Below, in pieces: positions 9,047 through 18,146 of a DNA stretch of 64,000 nt. The position numbers and the translations under genes were made by a program. The notes under the pieces were generated by a model. It worked only from the letters and a program-made list of their open reading frames with translations, had not been told where the DNA came from and did no database searches. This stretch comes from Pyrinomonadaceae bacterium (GTDB lineage: Bacteria; Acidobacteriota; Blastocatellia; Pyrinomonadales; Pyrinomonadaceae): assembly GCA_028284415.1 (NCBI GenBank), contig JANQRU010000004.1:1426001-1490000 (forward strand), in the 5' to 3' direction. How positions within the stretch are numbered: position 1 is the stretch's first letter; every line of letters begins with the position of its first letter.

Positions 9047-9967
9047 TCATTTTTTCTCAGTCTTGACCTTCTTTTTGTAAATCGAATCCCAGACGGTATT
9101 CCAGGTTTTTCCGCCGTCGGTTGATTGTTGCCATTTTTGTCTGACGGTTTTATCAGGTAAATCATGGAATTCAAGAATGTGCATTAATTTTGTTCCATTT
9201 GGATTAATTGTTTCGCCTGTAAAGCTTAAGATATTACCTTTTAATTCACCTTCAAATTCCAAAACTCCACCTTGGCTTCCGACATAGAATTGTTGCCATT
9301 TTTTCTTGGAAGGATTGTAAGAATTAAGGCTTTTACCTGTTCCTCCAACACTATTTCGCCAGTTTTCCACCAAAGTACATCCGTCTAATTCCATTTCGAC
9401 CAAGTTTTCACCAACCTTGTTTCCGTTCACAAAAACATCCCAATCTCCAATCCAAAAATCAAACTGGCGAGCTGCCTTTGAATACATACAGGGTTTACGC
9501 TTTTTATCAACGAGCAAGAGCATATCTTTGAATCTTGTGTCGGATTTAATATTTTCTAAATCCATGTCTTTATTTAGATTAACTCTTGTCCAAGCACCGC
9601 CATCAATTGCTTTTTTAAGCCACTCAAAAGCTTTATCGTTTTCTTGCAGACGCGAAAAACCTGCGGCGATGTTATACATACCGATCGGACTTTTTGAGAT
9701 TTCCACATTTTTTTCAAATGCTTTGATTGCTCCCTTAAAATTTTCCTGCGAATGCCTTGCGAAACCGAGCATAAACCACGCACGTCCATTCTTCGGTTCG
9801 TCTTTTACGATTTTGGCAAAAGCTTTTTCAGCTTCGTTCCATTTTTTTTCTTGAACAAGTTTGTTTGCTGCAAGCATCTGGGGTGAAGGTTTTTGCGTTT
9901 GTCCAAGGCTAATTTGAAACATTACCGCAACTGACATTAGCGTTAGTATCAAAAATCTGTACTTCAT
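9047..9967 (-). CDS. secreted TPR protein with C-terminal DUF1579-like domain
   Basis: 306 residues with a signal peptide (1-22, ending SLGQ). Residues about 30-150 are tetratricopeptide repeats (WNEAEKAFAKIV...AWFMLGFARHSQENFKGAIKAFEKN). The C-terminal half begins at FDFWIGDWDVFVNG and is a lipocalin-like barrel of the kind annotated DUF1579, with the recurring ENW...G.S.N pattern. TPRs bind partner proteins; the barrel domain has no known role. It is the last of three closely spaced minus-strand genes: only 3 bp separate it from the upstream stop, and GAGGA at the end of that gene serves as its ribosome binding site. The three genes look like one operon. Confidence 0.75.
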   Translation of the reverse strand: MKYRFLILTLMSVAVMFQISLGQTQKPSPQMLAANKLVQEKKWNEAEKAFAKIVKDEPKNGRAWFMLGFARHSQENFKGAIKAFEKNVEISKSPIGMYNIAAGFSRLQENDKAFEWLKKAIDGGAWTRVNLNKDMDLENIKSDTRFKDMLLLVDKKRKPCMYSKAARQFDFWIGDWDVFVNGNKVGENLVEMELDGCTLVENWRNSVGGTGKSLNSYNPSKKKWQQFYVGSQGGVLEFEGELKGNILSFTGETINPNGTKLMHILEFHDLPDKTVRQKWQQSTDGGKTWNTVWDSIYKKKVKTEKK

Positions 9968-9970
9968 TTA

Positions 9971-10330
9971 TTATTCCTCATTTATGAATTTATGATTTTG
10001 AATTTTTGTGTCTATCAAAAATTCTTTGGATTCTTTTTCTTCTTCCAAAATTGTTTCTTCAAATTCGTCTTCAAAGCTATAAAGGCAAAGCGATGTCAGG
10101 CATAAGTATAATCCTTTTGTTTCTAGATAACGGATATGAATTAGTCTTTCGTACATTAAAGAAATTACACGGTCAATATCCTGACCTGAGAGAAAAGCCG
10201 CTTCGGTTGGTAAAACCATAATAGAAGTTCTTTGGCAATCATCGCACCAAGCCCTTACAGAATGTCTTTTTCTACGGACGACTAAACTTTCGCTTGATTC
10301 AATAGAGATTTCGGTTCTGATCTTTGCCAA
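9971..10330 (-). CDS. small cytoplasmic protein with CxxC pair, function unknown
   Basis: A 119-residue protein without signal peptide or membrane segment. The N-terminal 45 residues are basic and contain CDDC, a possible half metal site. The middle is a predicted helix with a hydrophobic face, and the C-terminus is strongly acidic (FEDEFEETILEEEKESKEF). I do not recognise a family. It begins with TTG at 10330, supported by AGGGG seven bases upstream, and sits 13 bp after the preceding secreted-protein gene and 3 bp before the TPR gene. The conserved spacing supports it being real. Confidence 0.6.
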   Translation of the reverse strand: MAKIRTEISIESSESLVVRRKRHSVRAWCDDCQRTSIMVLPTEAAFLSGQDIDRVISLMYERLIHIRYLETKGLYLCLTSLCLYSFEDEFEETILEEEKESKEFLIDTKIQNHKFINEE

Positions 10331-10343
10331 GGTCTTTCCCCTT

Positions 10344-10883
10344 TTAAGCCTTCTTATCTTTTACAAATTTCAATACGGCATAAGCCGCTTTTTTTATCTT
10401 TTCGCCATTTTCTTTCGCTGTTATGTCATTTTTGCCTTTGTGTCTGTGAAATTTTAAGTTGTTGTTGGCAAAATAATAGCGGCTTTCCCAACTTGCTAAA
10501 CCCTTAAAATTCTTCCACATATCGTTTCTGGTCTTCTCATCAAAATACTCAAAAACAATATAAGCGAAAATTAAATTGCCTTCGTCAAAATAGTATTCAG
10601 CAGCGTGTTTTCCATTTTTGCCACAAGATTTTGTAACTAATCGGTTATATTCGCCACCTTTGGAATACGCAGTAATTTCAGTTCCGCACGTTGACTTTGG
10701 TTGAAAAGATTTCTGAGTTAAAAAGAATTGAGTTTTGTCCTTATTTTCATATATTTCCGAGACTTTTTTCTTTACAGCATCCTGTACATTTTTATCGCCA
10801 AAAGAAATTTCTTGCCCAAAGTTATTGGAACTTAGAAGGACGCCCCAGAGAGTCAAAAATAATATAAAAGCTTTGTTTTTCAT
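10344..10883 (-). CDS. secreted protein of unknown function
   Basis: 179 residues starting at ATG 10883 (MKNKAFILFL), with a signal peptide ending near NNFGQ. The longer frame back to TTG 10913 would add ten residues in front of the signal peptide and is rejected. The mature protein has three cysteines, a lysine-rich composition and patterns such as YYFDEGNLIFAYIVFEYFD that suggest a small beta-rich domain. No family is recognised. It is the first gene of the three-gene minus-strand operon and faces the divergent regulator gene at 11138 across a 254-bp intergenic region. Confidence 0.65.
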   Translation of the reverse strand: MKNKAFILFLTLWGVLLSSNNFGQEISFGDKNVQDAVKKKVSEIYENKDKTQFFLTQKSFQPKSTCGTEITAYSKGGEYNRLVTKSCGKNGKHAAEYYFDEGNLIFAYIVFEYFDEKTRNDMWKNFKGLASWESRYYFANNNLKFHRHKGKNDITAKENGEKIKKAAYAVLKFVKDKKA

Positions 10884-11029
10884 TTGGTTTTCAGTTTTTT
10901 TTACCCGTAACAACTTTTCAATAACTTATCTCATCTTACATTCTAATTGGTAGAAAAATGAAAAAGTGATTTGCCTTAAAATGAGGTAAGCTTTAAAAAT
11001 TACCAATGTTGCTGACCGATAACACCCGT

Positions 11030-11122
11030 AACTTTCAGAAAAACTTACCCCATCTTGGGGACTAATTTATAATTCAGGCTTTTATTAAGTCTTGAAAGTT
11101 CCGTGAAATTTTCTTGAAAGTT
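11030..11122 (+). promoter_or_regulatory. repeated TGAAAGTT sites upstream of the winged-helix regulator
   Basis: CTTGAAAGTT occurs twice as a direct repeat (11091-11100 and 11113-11122), exactly 22 bp or two helical turns apart. The second copy lies 15 bp before the start codon. A third, inverted copy of TGAAAGTT is at 11030-11037. OmpR-type winged helices bind direct repeats with such helical spacing, so this could be an operator for autoregulation. A small CCCCA/TGGGG hairpin lies at 11048-11060. Confidence 0.45.
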
Positions 11123-11137
11123 ATTGTAAGTTGATTT

Positions 11138-13402
11138 ATGAATAATAAAACTTTATACGATTTTAGCGGTTTTCGGGTAGATACAGGTCAGAGATGCTTA
11201 TGGCGTGGTGAAGATTTAGTTTCGCTAACTCCTAAAGCATTTGAAACTCTTCTGGTTCTAATCAAAAACAAAGGAAATGTTGTCAGTAAAGACTCGATTC
11301 TGGATGAAGTCTGGAAAGACACCTTTGTTGAAGAAGCAACCCTTGCACAAAATATCAGCACGCTTAGAAAGACTCTCGCAAAATACGATGAAAATGTGGA
11401 ATTTATTGTCACAGTTCCGCGTAGAGGCTATCGCTTTGTTGCTGACGTAACTGAGATCAATACTGAGGAAGAGGAGTTAATTGTTGAAAGACGTTCCGTT
11501 ACGCATATCGTTGCCGAACAGGAACAAATAAACGATTCTCCTGAAACATCTATTACAACCCAGAAAGATATTGCAACAGCCAAAAATAAAAGTTTCTTGA
11601 AAAGCAGAAAATTACTTTTGGCTTTACCTCTGACAGTTTTAGCACTGTTGATTACAGTGGTTCTAGCAATTTACTATTTTTCTTTCTCGAACACTTACTA
11701 CAATTCAAAATTTCAGGAAATTCAGCAAAATACATTATTTTCAAGTGGTAATTTGTTTACTGTGACTGCTTCTCCTGACGGAAAATATGTTGCATTTGTG
11801 GAGAGAAATGCTGATGGAGATGATATTTCACTTAAACAGATCGAAAGCGGCAATCGGATCAAGGTTTTACCGAAATCGAACCTGCAAATCTCTGGAATTG
11901 CTTTTTCTCCCGATGGCGAAAGTATTTATTATTCCGCTTATAAGAGAGGGCAAGCTTCGCCGAGAATCGGGAGTCTTTACAAAATCCCAATTCTAGGCGG
12001 TGCTCCACAAGAAATCTTGAAAGATATAGACAGCCCGGTTGCTATTTCTCCCGATAAGAAAAAACTTGCTTTCAGGCGTAACAAACTTGAGCAATCAAAA
12101 TCAACTTTGGTTATAACAGATGCAGATGGGTCGAATGAAAAAGAGCTTGTATCGAGAGATTTACAAAATGGATTTTCCGGGCTGGGTGTATCTTGGTCAC
12201 CCGATGGAAAATCAATCTTAACGGCAGTTGCTGATAGGGAAGATCCAAAACAATCGGTAAAACTTTTAGTCGTTAATACAGAAAATGCCGAACAAAAGAT
12301 TTTGAAAACTCCCAATTGGCTTTGGATTGGAAAAACTGCCTGGCTAAAAGATGGAAGCGGTATTGCCGTCGTTGCGTACGGAGCCAGATCTCCTAACATC
12401 ACCGACGAAATTTGGTTTGTTTCATATCCCGATGGCGAAGCAAGACCCATTTCAAACGGCATAAATGGAATTGGTGGATTTGGTATGTCCGATGAACTAA
12501 ACTCAATAGTTGCAACGAAAATGACTCGAATCACAAGTTCATATGTTAGCTCGCTGGATGATATGGATAATGCTAAAGAAATTGCTAAAACGGCTGATGA
12601 AGAGAGTCTTTTTTCGCTCGGTGCAAGCTGGAAAGACAATAAAGAATTAGTTTTCTCAAAAACTCAAAATGGTAATGCGGATATTTGGAAAATGAATTCG
12701 GATGGAACTGAACCAAAACAACTTACATCCGACAAAAGTGCTGACTATGCACCGAGGGTTTCGCCGGACGGGCGTTATATATTTTTTCTTTCAAATAGAA
12801 AAGATTCAATGAATATCTGGCGTATGGATGCCAACGGCGAAAATCCCACGGAAATCATCCGTGCAAAAAATGTGTTTCCGCCAACTATTTCGCCTAATAA
12901 TGATTATATTTATTATTCCGCCCAAGCACCGAAAAAGCTCTATAACGTTTTATGGAGAGCAAATCTCGACGGGGAAAATGCAAAACAATTAACTGATTAC
13001 AGAACTTACGGCGGTAAAATTTCTCCTGACGGAAAATACATTTTATGTTTTTATCCTGATAAGAATGAAGACCCGCTGGACATTAGAAAGCCTGTAAAAA
13101 TTACTGTTTTATCCACTGAGGATGGCAAGATCGTAAAACAATTTGCACCTCTGAAAAGTAGGGCACTTCCGATACTTGAATGGAAAACAGATGGCGAAAG
13201 CTTTTTAATACTTAATCAAGAAAACGAAAAGTCCGTCTTGTCATTGCAGAAACTCGATACAGATAAGCCCAAAGTCTTAAAGACCTGGGAAGATGAAACC
13301 ATTTATCAAATTGAGATCTCAGATGATGGCGAAAAAATATTCTTTGTAAAAGGAAAAGAAGTAGATAGCATCATTGAAATCAAAGATGTAGTAGGAGAAT
13401 AA
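11138..13402 (+). CDS. membrane-anchored winged-helix regulator with TolB-like beta-propeller
   Basis: 754 residues in ToxR/CadC-like layout. Residues 1-105 are an OmpR/PhoB-type winged-helix DNA-binding domain (LTPKAFETLLVLIKNKG..., VPRRGYRFV). A single membrane helix lies at about 150-177. The periplasmic part is a string of PD40/WD40-like repeats, each with an SPDG(K/E) turn, forming one or two beta-propellers. Such proteins are abundant in Acidobacteriota; the propeller is assumed to sense a ligand or partner and the cytoplasmic wing to regulate nearby genes. It diverges from the three-gene secreted-protein operon, its likeliest target along with itself. Its stop is only 5 bp from the stop of the convergent gene. 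Confidence 0.88.
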   Translation: MNNKTLYDFSGFRVDTGQRCLWRGEDLVSLTPKAFETLLVLIKNKGNVVSKDSILDEVWKDTFVEEATLAQNISTLRKTLAKYDENVEFIVTVPRRGYRFVADVTEINTEEEELIVERRSVTHIVAEQEQINDSPETSITTQKDIATAKNKSFLKSRKLLLALPLTVLALLITVVLAIYYFSFSNTYYNSKFQEIQQNTLFSSGNLFTVTASPDGKYVAFVERNADGDDISLKQIESGNRIKVLPKSNLQISGIAFSPDGESIYYSAYKRGQASPRIGSLYKIPILGGAPQEILKDIDSPVAISPDKKKLAFRRNKLEQSKSTLVITDADGSNEKELVSRDLQNGFSGLGVSWSPDGKSILTAVADREDPKQSVKLLVVNTENAEQKILKTPNWLWIGKTAWLKDGSGIAVVAYGARSPNITDEIWFVSYPDGEARPISNGINGIGGFGMSDELNSIVATKMTRITSSYVSSLDDMDNAKEIAKTADEESLFSLGASWKDNKELVFSKTQNGNADIWKMNSDGTEPKQLTSDKSADYAPRVSPDGRYIFFLSNRKDSMNIWRMDANGENPTEIIRAKNVFPPTISPNNDYIYYSAQAPKKLYNVLWRANLDGENAKQLTDYRTYGGKISPDGKYILCFYPDKNEDPLDIRKPVKITVLSTEDGKIVKQFAPLKSRALPILEWKTDGESFLILNQENEKSVLSLQKLDTDKPKVLKTWEDETIYQIEISDDGEKIFFVKGKEVDSIIEIKDVVGE

Positions 13403-13407
13403 AATTT

Positions 13408-14913
13408 TCATGGTGTTATGTCTTTTTCTACATCCAGATAGGGGTTAAAAATATATTCGGTTGAAACAGGTTTATCTTTCGGGAATTTTAGGTTTTTAGA
13501 AAGTGCATAAGCTGGGTCTAAAGCCCATTGTCCCGTATTTAGAACTTTCTTTTTCTTTGTCTTGCGGTCATGCCAAGCCCAGAAGGGTTTGGCTTTGTTG
13601 TCGCTCGCGGTTCTACCTTTGAATGCTCCAGCGATGAATTTTGCACTTGCACGTGGACGGTTTCCAAAAGGTTCATATTCAAAGAAATTATCGAAGGTTT
13701 CATTTGCTTCATCAGTTTCTTGGTTTCCTTTCTTCCACCAATCTTCATAAATGTTTATAAACGTGTAACTCACATTTCTGTCATTAGAGTGTTTTGGTGT
13801 TTCGGCGTTGGACTTTTCATAAACATACGTGATGCCTGTGTTTTGTTTGAAATCCATTTTTTCGGCATCAAAGAATGAAGTCTTATGACTGCTTCCGAGA
13901 ACGCCGTGTCCGCCTGCTTCGATAAACACTATCGGGTGTTTATCTTTATATAGATCGAGTTTTCCATCTATGTTGTGAACTCCTTTTTTGATTTTTTTGT
14001 CATTTGTAAACGTATAAATATTGTTGTGAGCAAGCGTTTCCATTACTTCTAATTTACCGAATTTTGAACCGTCTTTGCGGACGGCTAAAATCATTCCTTC
14101 ATTGTCATTTTCGTGGCACGTTCCGACGATGCATATGTCCGAATAATCTCTTGGATGGAAAAAATTGTAATGCAAAAACCAATGCGTTTCGGTTTCCATT
14201 ACGGTGTAATAAACATAAGCTTGGAGAGAACCTTTTTCGAGGTTTTCCCAGTTGTCATCAGCTTTCCAATTACCGTCAAAATCAAATCTTGTAATAAAAT
14301 CCGCTTCCGGGTTAAACCAAGTTTCCTGAGCAATGAAAGGAGCATAGTTTTCGACTAGATAAAAATAGGGGTCTTCGGAATTTGTAGCATTATCAAAGGG
14401 AATTGGCGGGGAGTTCTTTTGTGATTTGGCAGAGTTACTTACTTCGATTGTTACTTCTTTGCTTAAATTTCCTTCGGTGATCTTTATTTTGTATTTTCCT
14501 TCTTTTTCAGGAGCGGTAAAAAGAACAGAATCTTTAGACGAAGCGGCTCCCAACCCCTGTTTGATGAAGTTTTCAAATCCTGATTTAGTCTTTTCACCTT
14601 CTTTCTGATACAGAAAAGGTTTTGAGAACCAACCTTTTTGAGGAGTTACTGTCACTTTCCACTTGTTGCTCTGAACTCTCGAAATTTTGCCATCAGCAGC
14701 GTCTCCCAATAGATTTCCGAACAACCCCTTCTTCTTAGCTCCATAAAATTCCGCTTGGATTATCGCAGTTTCCAAAGGGCGAATTTTTGCTGTTTTGGGA
14801 AACACATTTAGTTCGATCTTGGTTACTTTGCTTTGAGCCGAAACCAAACCAATTGATACAAGGAGAGTTATCAGTATTAAAAGGGGAAATTTTTTTATCA
14901 TAGTAATTTTCAT
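13408..14913 (-). CDS. secreted protein with Vps62/NPP1-like fold, function unknown
   Basis: 501 residues with a signal peptide (about 1-26, ending LVSAQ). Residues 30-165 look like an Ig-type beta domain (FTAPEKEGKYKIKI). The C-terminal 320 residues contain HWFLHYNFFHPRDYS, HENDNEGMILAV and HPIVFIEAGGHG. These resemble the histidine/acidic clusters of Vps62-like and necrosis-inducing-protein-like domains, where they bind a divalent metal. The assignment is tentative. The ATG overlaps the cstA-like stop codon (ATGA), which implies translational coupling to the transporter; a second ATG four codons on (14901) is also possible. Confidence 0.6.
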   Translation of the reverse strand: MKITMIKKFPLLILITLLVSIGLVSAQSKVTKIELNVFPKTAKIRPLETAIIQAEFYGAKKKGLFGNLLGDAADGKISRVQSNKWKVTVTPQKGWFSKPFLYQKEGEKTKSGFENFIKQGLGAASSKDSVLFTAPEKEGKYKIKITEGNLSKEVTIEVSNSAKSQKNSPPIPFDNATNSEDPYFYLVENYAPFIAQETWFNPEADFITRFDFDGNWKADDNWENLEKGSLQAYVYYTVMETETHWFLHYNFFHPRDYSDICIVGTCHENDNEGMILAVRKDGSKFGKLEVMETLAHNNIYTFTNDKKIKKGVHNIDGKLDLYKDKHPIVFIEAGGHGVLGSSHKTSFFDAEKMDFKQNTGITYVYEKSNAETPKHSNDRNVSYTFINIYEDWWKKGNQETDEANETFDNFFEYEPFGNRPRASAKFIAGAFKGRTASDNKAKPFWAWHDRKTKKKKVLNTGQWALDPAYALSKNLKFPKDKPVSTEYIFNPYLDVEKDITP

Positions 14914-16592
14914 CCTTCGACCGTGACTAATTCATCTTTGCCGCTTTTATTGATTTTTAGCTTGATCAATGCGACAACAACCAAGTAAATAGCCAAAGCG
15001 ATTAGGGTTAAAGAAGCTATTCCGTTAATGAATTTTATATCAAAACCATTTGCTTGTTGGAAATTTCCGATGGTTAAAGCTCCTAAAGCCCAAAGTGTTA
15101 CAACTAAAACAAAAAGCATCGGTATTAATGTAAAAGCGATTCGTTTACGTGCTTGGTAGAGCCAAGCTGTAATTGAGAGAAGGGTTAAAGCAGCGAGCAG
15201 TTGATTAGACGCCCCGAACAATGCCCAAAAATCAAGCCAAGAGCCCTTTGTCGCCGAAAATGCGATGATAACTGGCAATGCAACAGTTGCAGCAGTTCCG
15301 ATAATTGCTCCTGATTTTCCTGGAATTCCGATAAGTTCCTGCACGATGTAACGCCCAAGCCGCATACAGACATCAAGCGTATCAAAAACAAATGTAGAAA
15401 AAGCCATCGCACCAAAAGTTATTGCAAACGGCAAATATTGTTCACCAATGATAATCGTTAAAAAGTTACCGATTCCATTGCCATAGATTGTTCCGGGCGA
15501 AACACCTTTAACTGCTTCAGAACTAACGATCATAATTGTCACAAGTGCGATAAATGCGACAAAACCTTCTGCCAACATTGCTCCGTAACCGACTGGGTGA
15601 GTGTGTGATTCTTTATCAATTTGCTTGGAGGTCGTTCCCGAACAGACAAGTCCATGAAATCCTGAACACGCTCCACAGGCAATTGTTACAAAGAGAAAGG
15701 GAAAAAGTGTTCCCGTCATCGTGCCGAAATCCCAAGTGTTGAAATATGGCTGTTGGATTTCATAATTACCAAAAAATATTCCGATTACGCCGACCGCTAA
15801 AGCCGTGTATAAAACAAATCCACCTAAATATCCACGTGGTTGAAGTAAGAACCAAACAGGTACAAGTGACGCGACAACGCAGTAAATTAAAATTATTACC
15901 GACCATGAAAGATGGCTTAAAACAAACAGATTTGAAAACTCTGTGCCGAGCCAAGATAGCGAAAAAACAAGCGGAACGAAAATAATTGTCGAAAGCCAAA
16001 GCGGCGGTTTTATATACCTTTCAACTAAGCCTAGAATTATCGAAAGCCCCAAATACGTAATGCTTGCAAATGCGACTGCACCACCAGGATTAAATTCTTT
16101 TGCATCCTTTAAATTATCTGCTCCCGAAACAAATGTTCCAGCGGTAATATCTGTAAATGCAACAATTACGTAAATGAGTGCAATCCAAATAAATGCCATC
16201 ATTGCACGCCCCGCACCTGTTCCGAGTTTTTCTCTGGCGATTTCTGCGATTGATTTTGCTTCGTGTCGGACGCTTGATGCTAGAGAAGAAAAATCGTGAA
16301 CTGCTCCGATCAAAACTACACCAAACGCAATCCACAGAAGGCATGGAAGCCATCCGAAATACATACAAGCTAAAATTGGACCTGCAATCGGTCCCGCCGC
16401 AGATATTGCTGAAAAGTGTTGACCAAAAAGATAAAACGGACGGGTTGGCACATAATCTTCGCCATCTTCGAGTTTGTTGGCAGGTGTTTCTCTTGAATCA
16501 TCGAGTTCAAATTGCTTCGCAACCCAACGTCCATAGGTGAAATAGCCGAGAACAAGCCAAGTTAAAAAAACGACTGCAATTAATGCAAGCAT
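14910..16592 (-). CDS. cstA: carbon starvation protein CstA family transporter
   Basis: A 560-residue inner-membrane protein with many predicted helices. Typical family blocks are RPFYLFGQHFSAISAAGPIAGPILA near residue 53, HDFSSLASSVRHEAKSIAEIA near 105, and CSGFHGLVCSGTTSKQI near 310. CstA proteins import peptides or, as shown for E. coli CstA and BtsT, pyruvate. It is shorter than the 701-residue E. coli protein but within the range of bacterial homologues. GGAG precedes ATG 16592. The downstream gene overlaps it by 4 bp. No LytS/LytTR-type regulator that often controls such transporters is nearby. Confidence 0.92.
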   Translation of the reverse strand: MLALIAVVFLTWLVLGYFTYGRWVAKQFELDDSRETPANKLEDGEDYVPTRPFYLFGQHFSAISAAGPIAGPILACMYFGWLPCLLWIAFGVVLIGAVHDFSSLASSVRHEAKSIAEIAREKLGTGAGRAMMAFIWIALIYVIVAFTDITAGTFVSGADNLKDAKEFNPGGAVAFASITYLGLSIILGLVERYIKPPLWLSTIIFVPLVFSLSWLGTEFSNLFVLSHLSWSVIILIYCVVASLVPVWFLLQPRGYLGGFVLYTALAVGVIGIFFGNYEIQQPYFNTWDFGTMTGTLFPFLFVTIACGACSGFHGLVCSGTTSKQIDKESHTHPVGYGAMLAEGFVAFIALVTIMIVSSEAVKGVSPGTIYGNGIGNFLTIIIGEQYLPFAITFGAMAFSTFVFDTLDVCMRLGRYIVQELIGIPGKSGAIIGTAATVALPVIIAFSATKGSWLDFWALFGASNQLLAALTLLSITAWLYQARKRIAFTLIPMLFVLVVTLWALGALTIGNFQQANGFDIKFINGIASLTLIALAIYLVVVALIKLKINKSGKDELVTVEG

Positions 16593-16861
16593 TATTGATT
16601 TACTCCGTTGTTAAATTTTATAAAGGCGAGATTTTTTGAGAATTCTAGCACAAGTCTCACAAAATCTGACAAATATTTTCAGATTTAATTCATAACGGCT
16701 TTGCATTCGAACTTTATTAAATTCTATGTTCCAAAAAATCAAATATGATATGTTGATGAAATAAAATGATTTGTGTGAAAAAGAATTTTTGAACGGTTGA
16801 ATAGCAAAAAGCGTAACAATATTGAAAAGATCGCAACAAATAAAATAAGGATTATTAGATT

Positions 16862-17395
16862 ATGTTTTGTCCCAAATGTGGAATAGAAAACTCTGATGAC
16901 GGAAAATTTTGCCGAAAATGCGGAAGTGATTTAAGTTTGATTCCTGATTTAATGTCGGGAAGACTAATTATTGATGAAAACGAGAAAGATAAAAAAGCAC
17001 CGACTTGGGATGTCGCTCTATTCCTCTTAGCTATGGCAGCAGCTCTCTTTGTTACCTCCTTTATTTTAGCATTGCAACCAATGGGAGCAGGTTGGTGGTT
17101 TTGGTTATTATTTGCTGCTTTCACAATGTTGGCTTTAGGTGTCGCTCACGTCATCAAGATAAAAGAACACAAAGAAAGCAGTATTAGAATTAAACCAAAT
17201 AAAAATATCTCTCTTGCTGAGCCGGAAAACACAAATGCTTTACCACCAAAGCAAACCGAATTTGCTTCTGACATCGCTGACATAAAAGATCAATCAGGTG
17301 ATTTGGTAATGCCGAGCGTTGTTGAGGAAACAACCCGAAAACTGGAAATGGATGTTGAAGGCGAAACAATCAGTCTTTCGAATAAAGACAAATAA
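16862..17395 (+). CDS. zinc-ribbon membrane protein
   Basis: 177 residues. The N-terminus is a zinc ribbon with two CxxC knuckles (FCPKCG at 2-7 and FCRKCG at 17-22). Two membrane helices follow (about 50-70 and 77-97), then a 75-residue hydrophilic tail. Such proteins (zinc-ribbon domain family) have no defined function; the ribbon is probably cytoplasmic. The start is the first ATG and the ribbon begins at residue 2. It converges with the SUKH gene at 17460 and has no operon partner. The 269 bp upstream of it show no clear signal. Confidence 0.72.
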   Translation: MFCPKCGIENSDDGKFCRKCGSDLSLIPDLMSGRLIIDENEKDKKAPTWDVALFLLAMAAALFVTSFILALQPMGAGWWFWLLFAAFTMLALGVAHVIKIKEHKESSIRIKPNKNISLAEPENTNALPPKQTEFASDIADIKDQSGDLVMPSVVEETTRKLEMDVEGETISLSNKDK

Positions 17396-17459
17396 ACATT
17401 TTCAAATCCAAGCAACACTTCACGAAAAAAGCATAATTTGATGAAGATTTGATTTTAGT

Positions 17460-18146
17460 TTATTTAAGGTCGGTAGTTAATCGCTTCATTTCATCGAACA
17501 AAAAGTCTGTAAAAGACTCTATTTTTTCGAGATAGCTATCGTTTTCCGAATCATAGATCCAAACGCGTGGATTTTCGCTTGTTTTGGGCAGCACGAAGAA
17601 GACAAAAAGATTATTTTGATTACTGTAAAAAGCTAGGTAATCGTCTGAAAATTTATCTTCAATTTGGCTGTTTTTTATGAGATGGGATAAATTTTTAGTA
17701 TTTTCGATTACAGTATCAATAAACCAATTTTGATCTTTAAATATTCCTTGATAATCCTTACCCATAAATTTGAGATATTGCTTGTAAGAAATAGGTAATT
17801 CAAAACCAAAATACTTTTCTAGATATTCAATCTCAGAGTCCGAACATCCTCTCGCAACACCTTTCTGCGGACGAATAGATTTTTCGTGGAATTCAATGGT
17901 TTTTTTGAGGTGGTTAAAGTTTTTAGCTTCTTGATATTTTTTGCCTGTGGCTAGAAAATAAAATAGTGAAACTAGAAAAATACAAATAGAAACTACTAGC
18001 AAAATTCCCCAAAACATCATATGCAGGTTCTTTTTTCCAACAAGATAATTCTGTTCGGAGACTAAAAATAAACTTAGTCCTGCAAAGATACCTACGCATA
18101 ATCCTAAGACTATACCGATGATTGAAAGCACTCTTATTTTATTCAT
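17460..18146 (-). CDS. SMI1/KNR4 (SUKH) domain membrane protein
   Basis: 228 residues. Two membrane helices lie at about 5-29 and 42-66. The rest is a SUKH-type domain with the family's opening pattern (GCSDSEIEYLEKYFGFELPISYKQYLKFMG near 100-129), a WIYDSEND block and an FTDFLFDEM end. SUKH proteins are mostly immunity proteins of polymorphic toxin systems or other regulatory partners. No toxin gene is visible beside it, and the membrane anchor is unusual for an immunity protein. The ATG overlaps the end of recX by 8 bp, so it is probably co-transcribed with recX. Confidence 0.7.
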   Translation of the reverse strand: MNKIRVLSIIGIVLGLCVGIFAGLSLFLVSEQNYLVGKKNLHMMFWGILLVVSICIFLVSLFYFLATGKKYQEAKNFNHLKKTIEFHEKSIRPQKGVARGCSDSEIEYLEKYFGFELPISYKQYLKFMGKDYQGIFKDQNWFIDTVIENTKNLSHLIKNSQIEDKFSDDYLAFYSNQNNLFVFFVLPKTSENPRVWIYDSENDSYLEKIESFTDFLFDEMKRLTTDLK

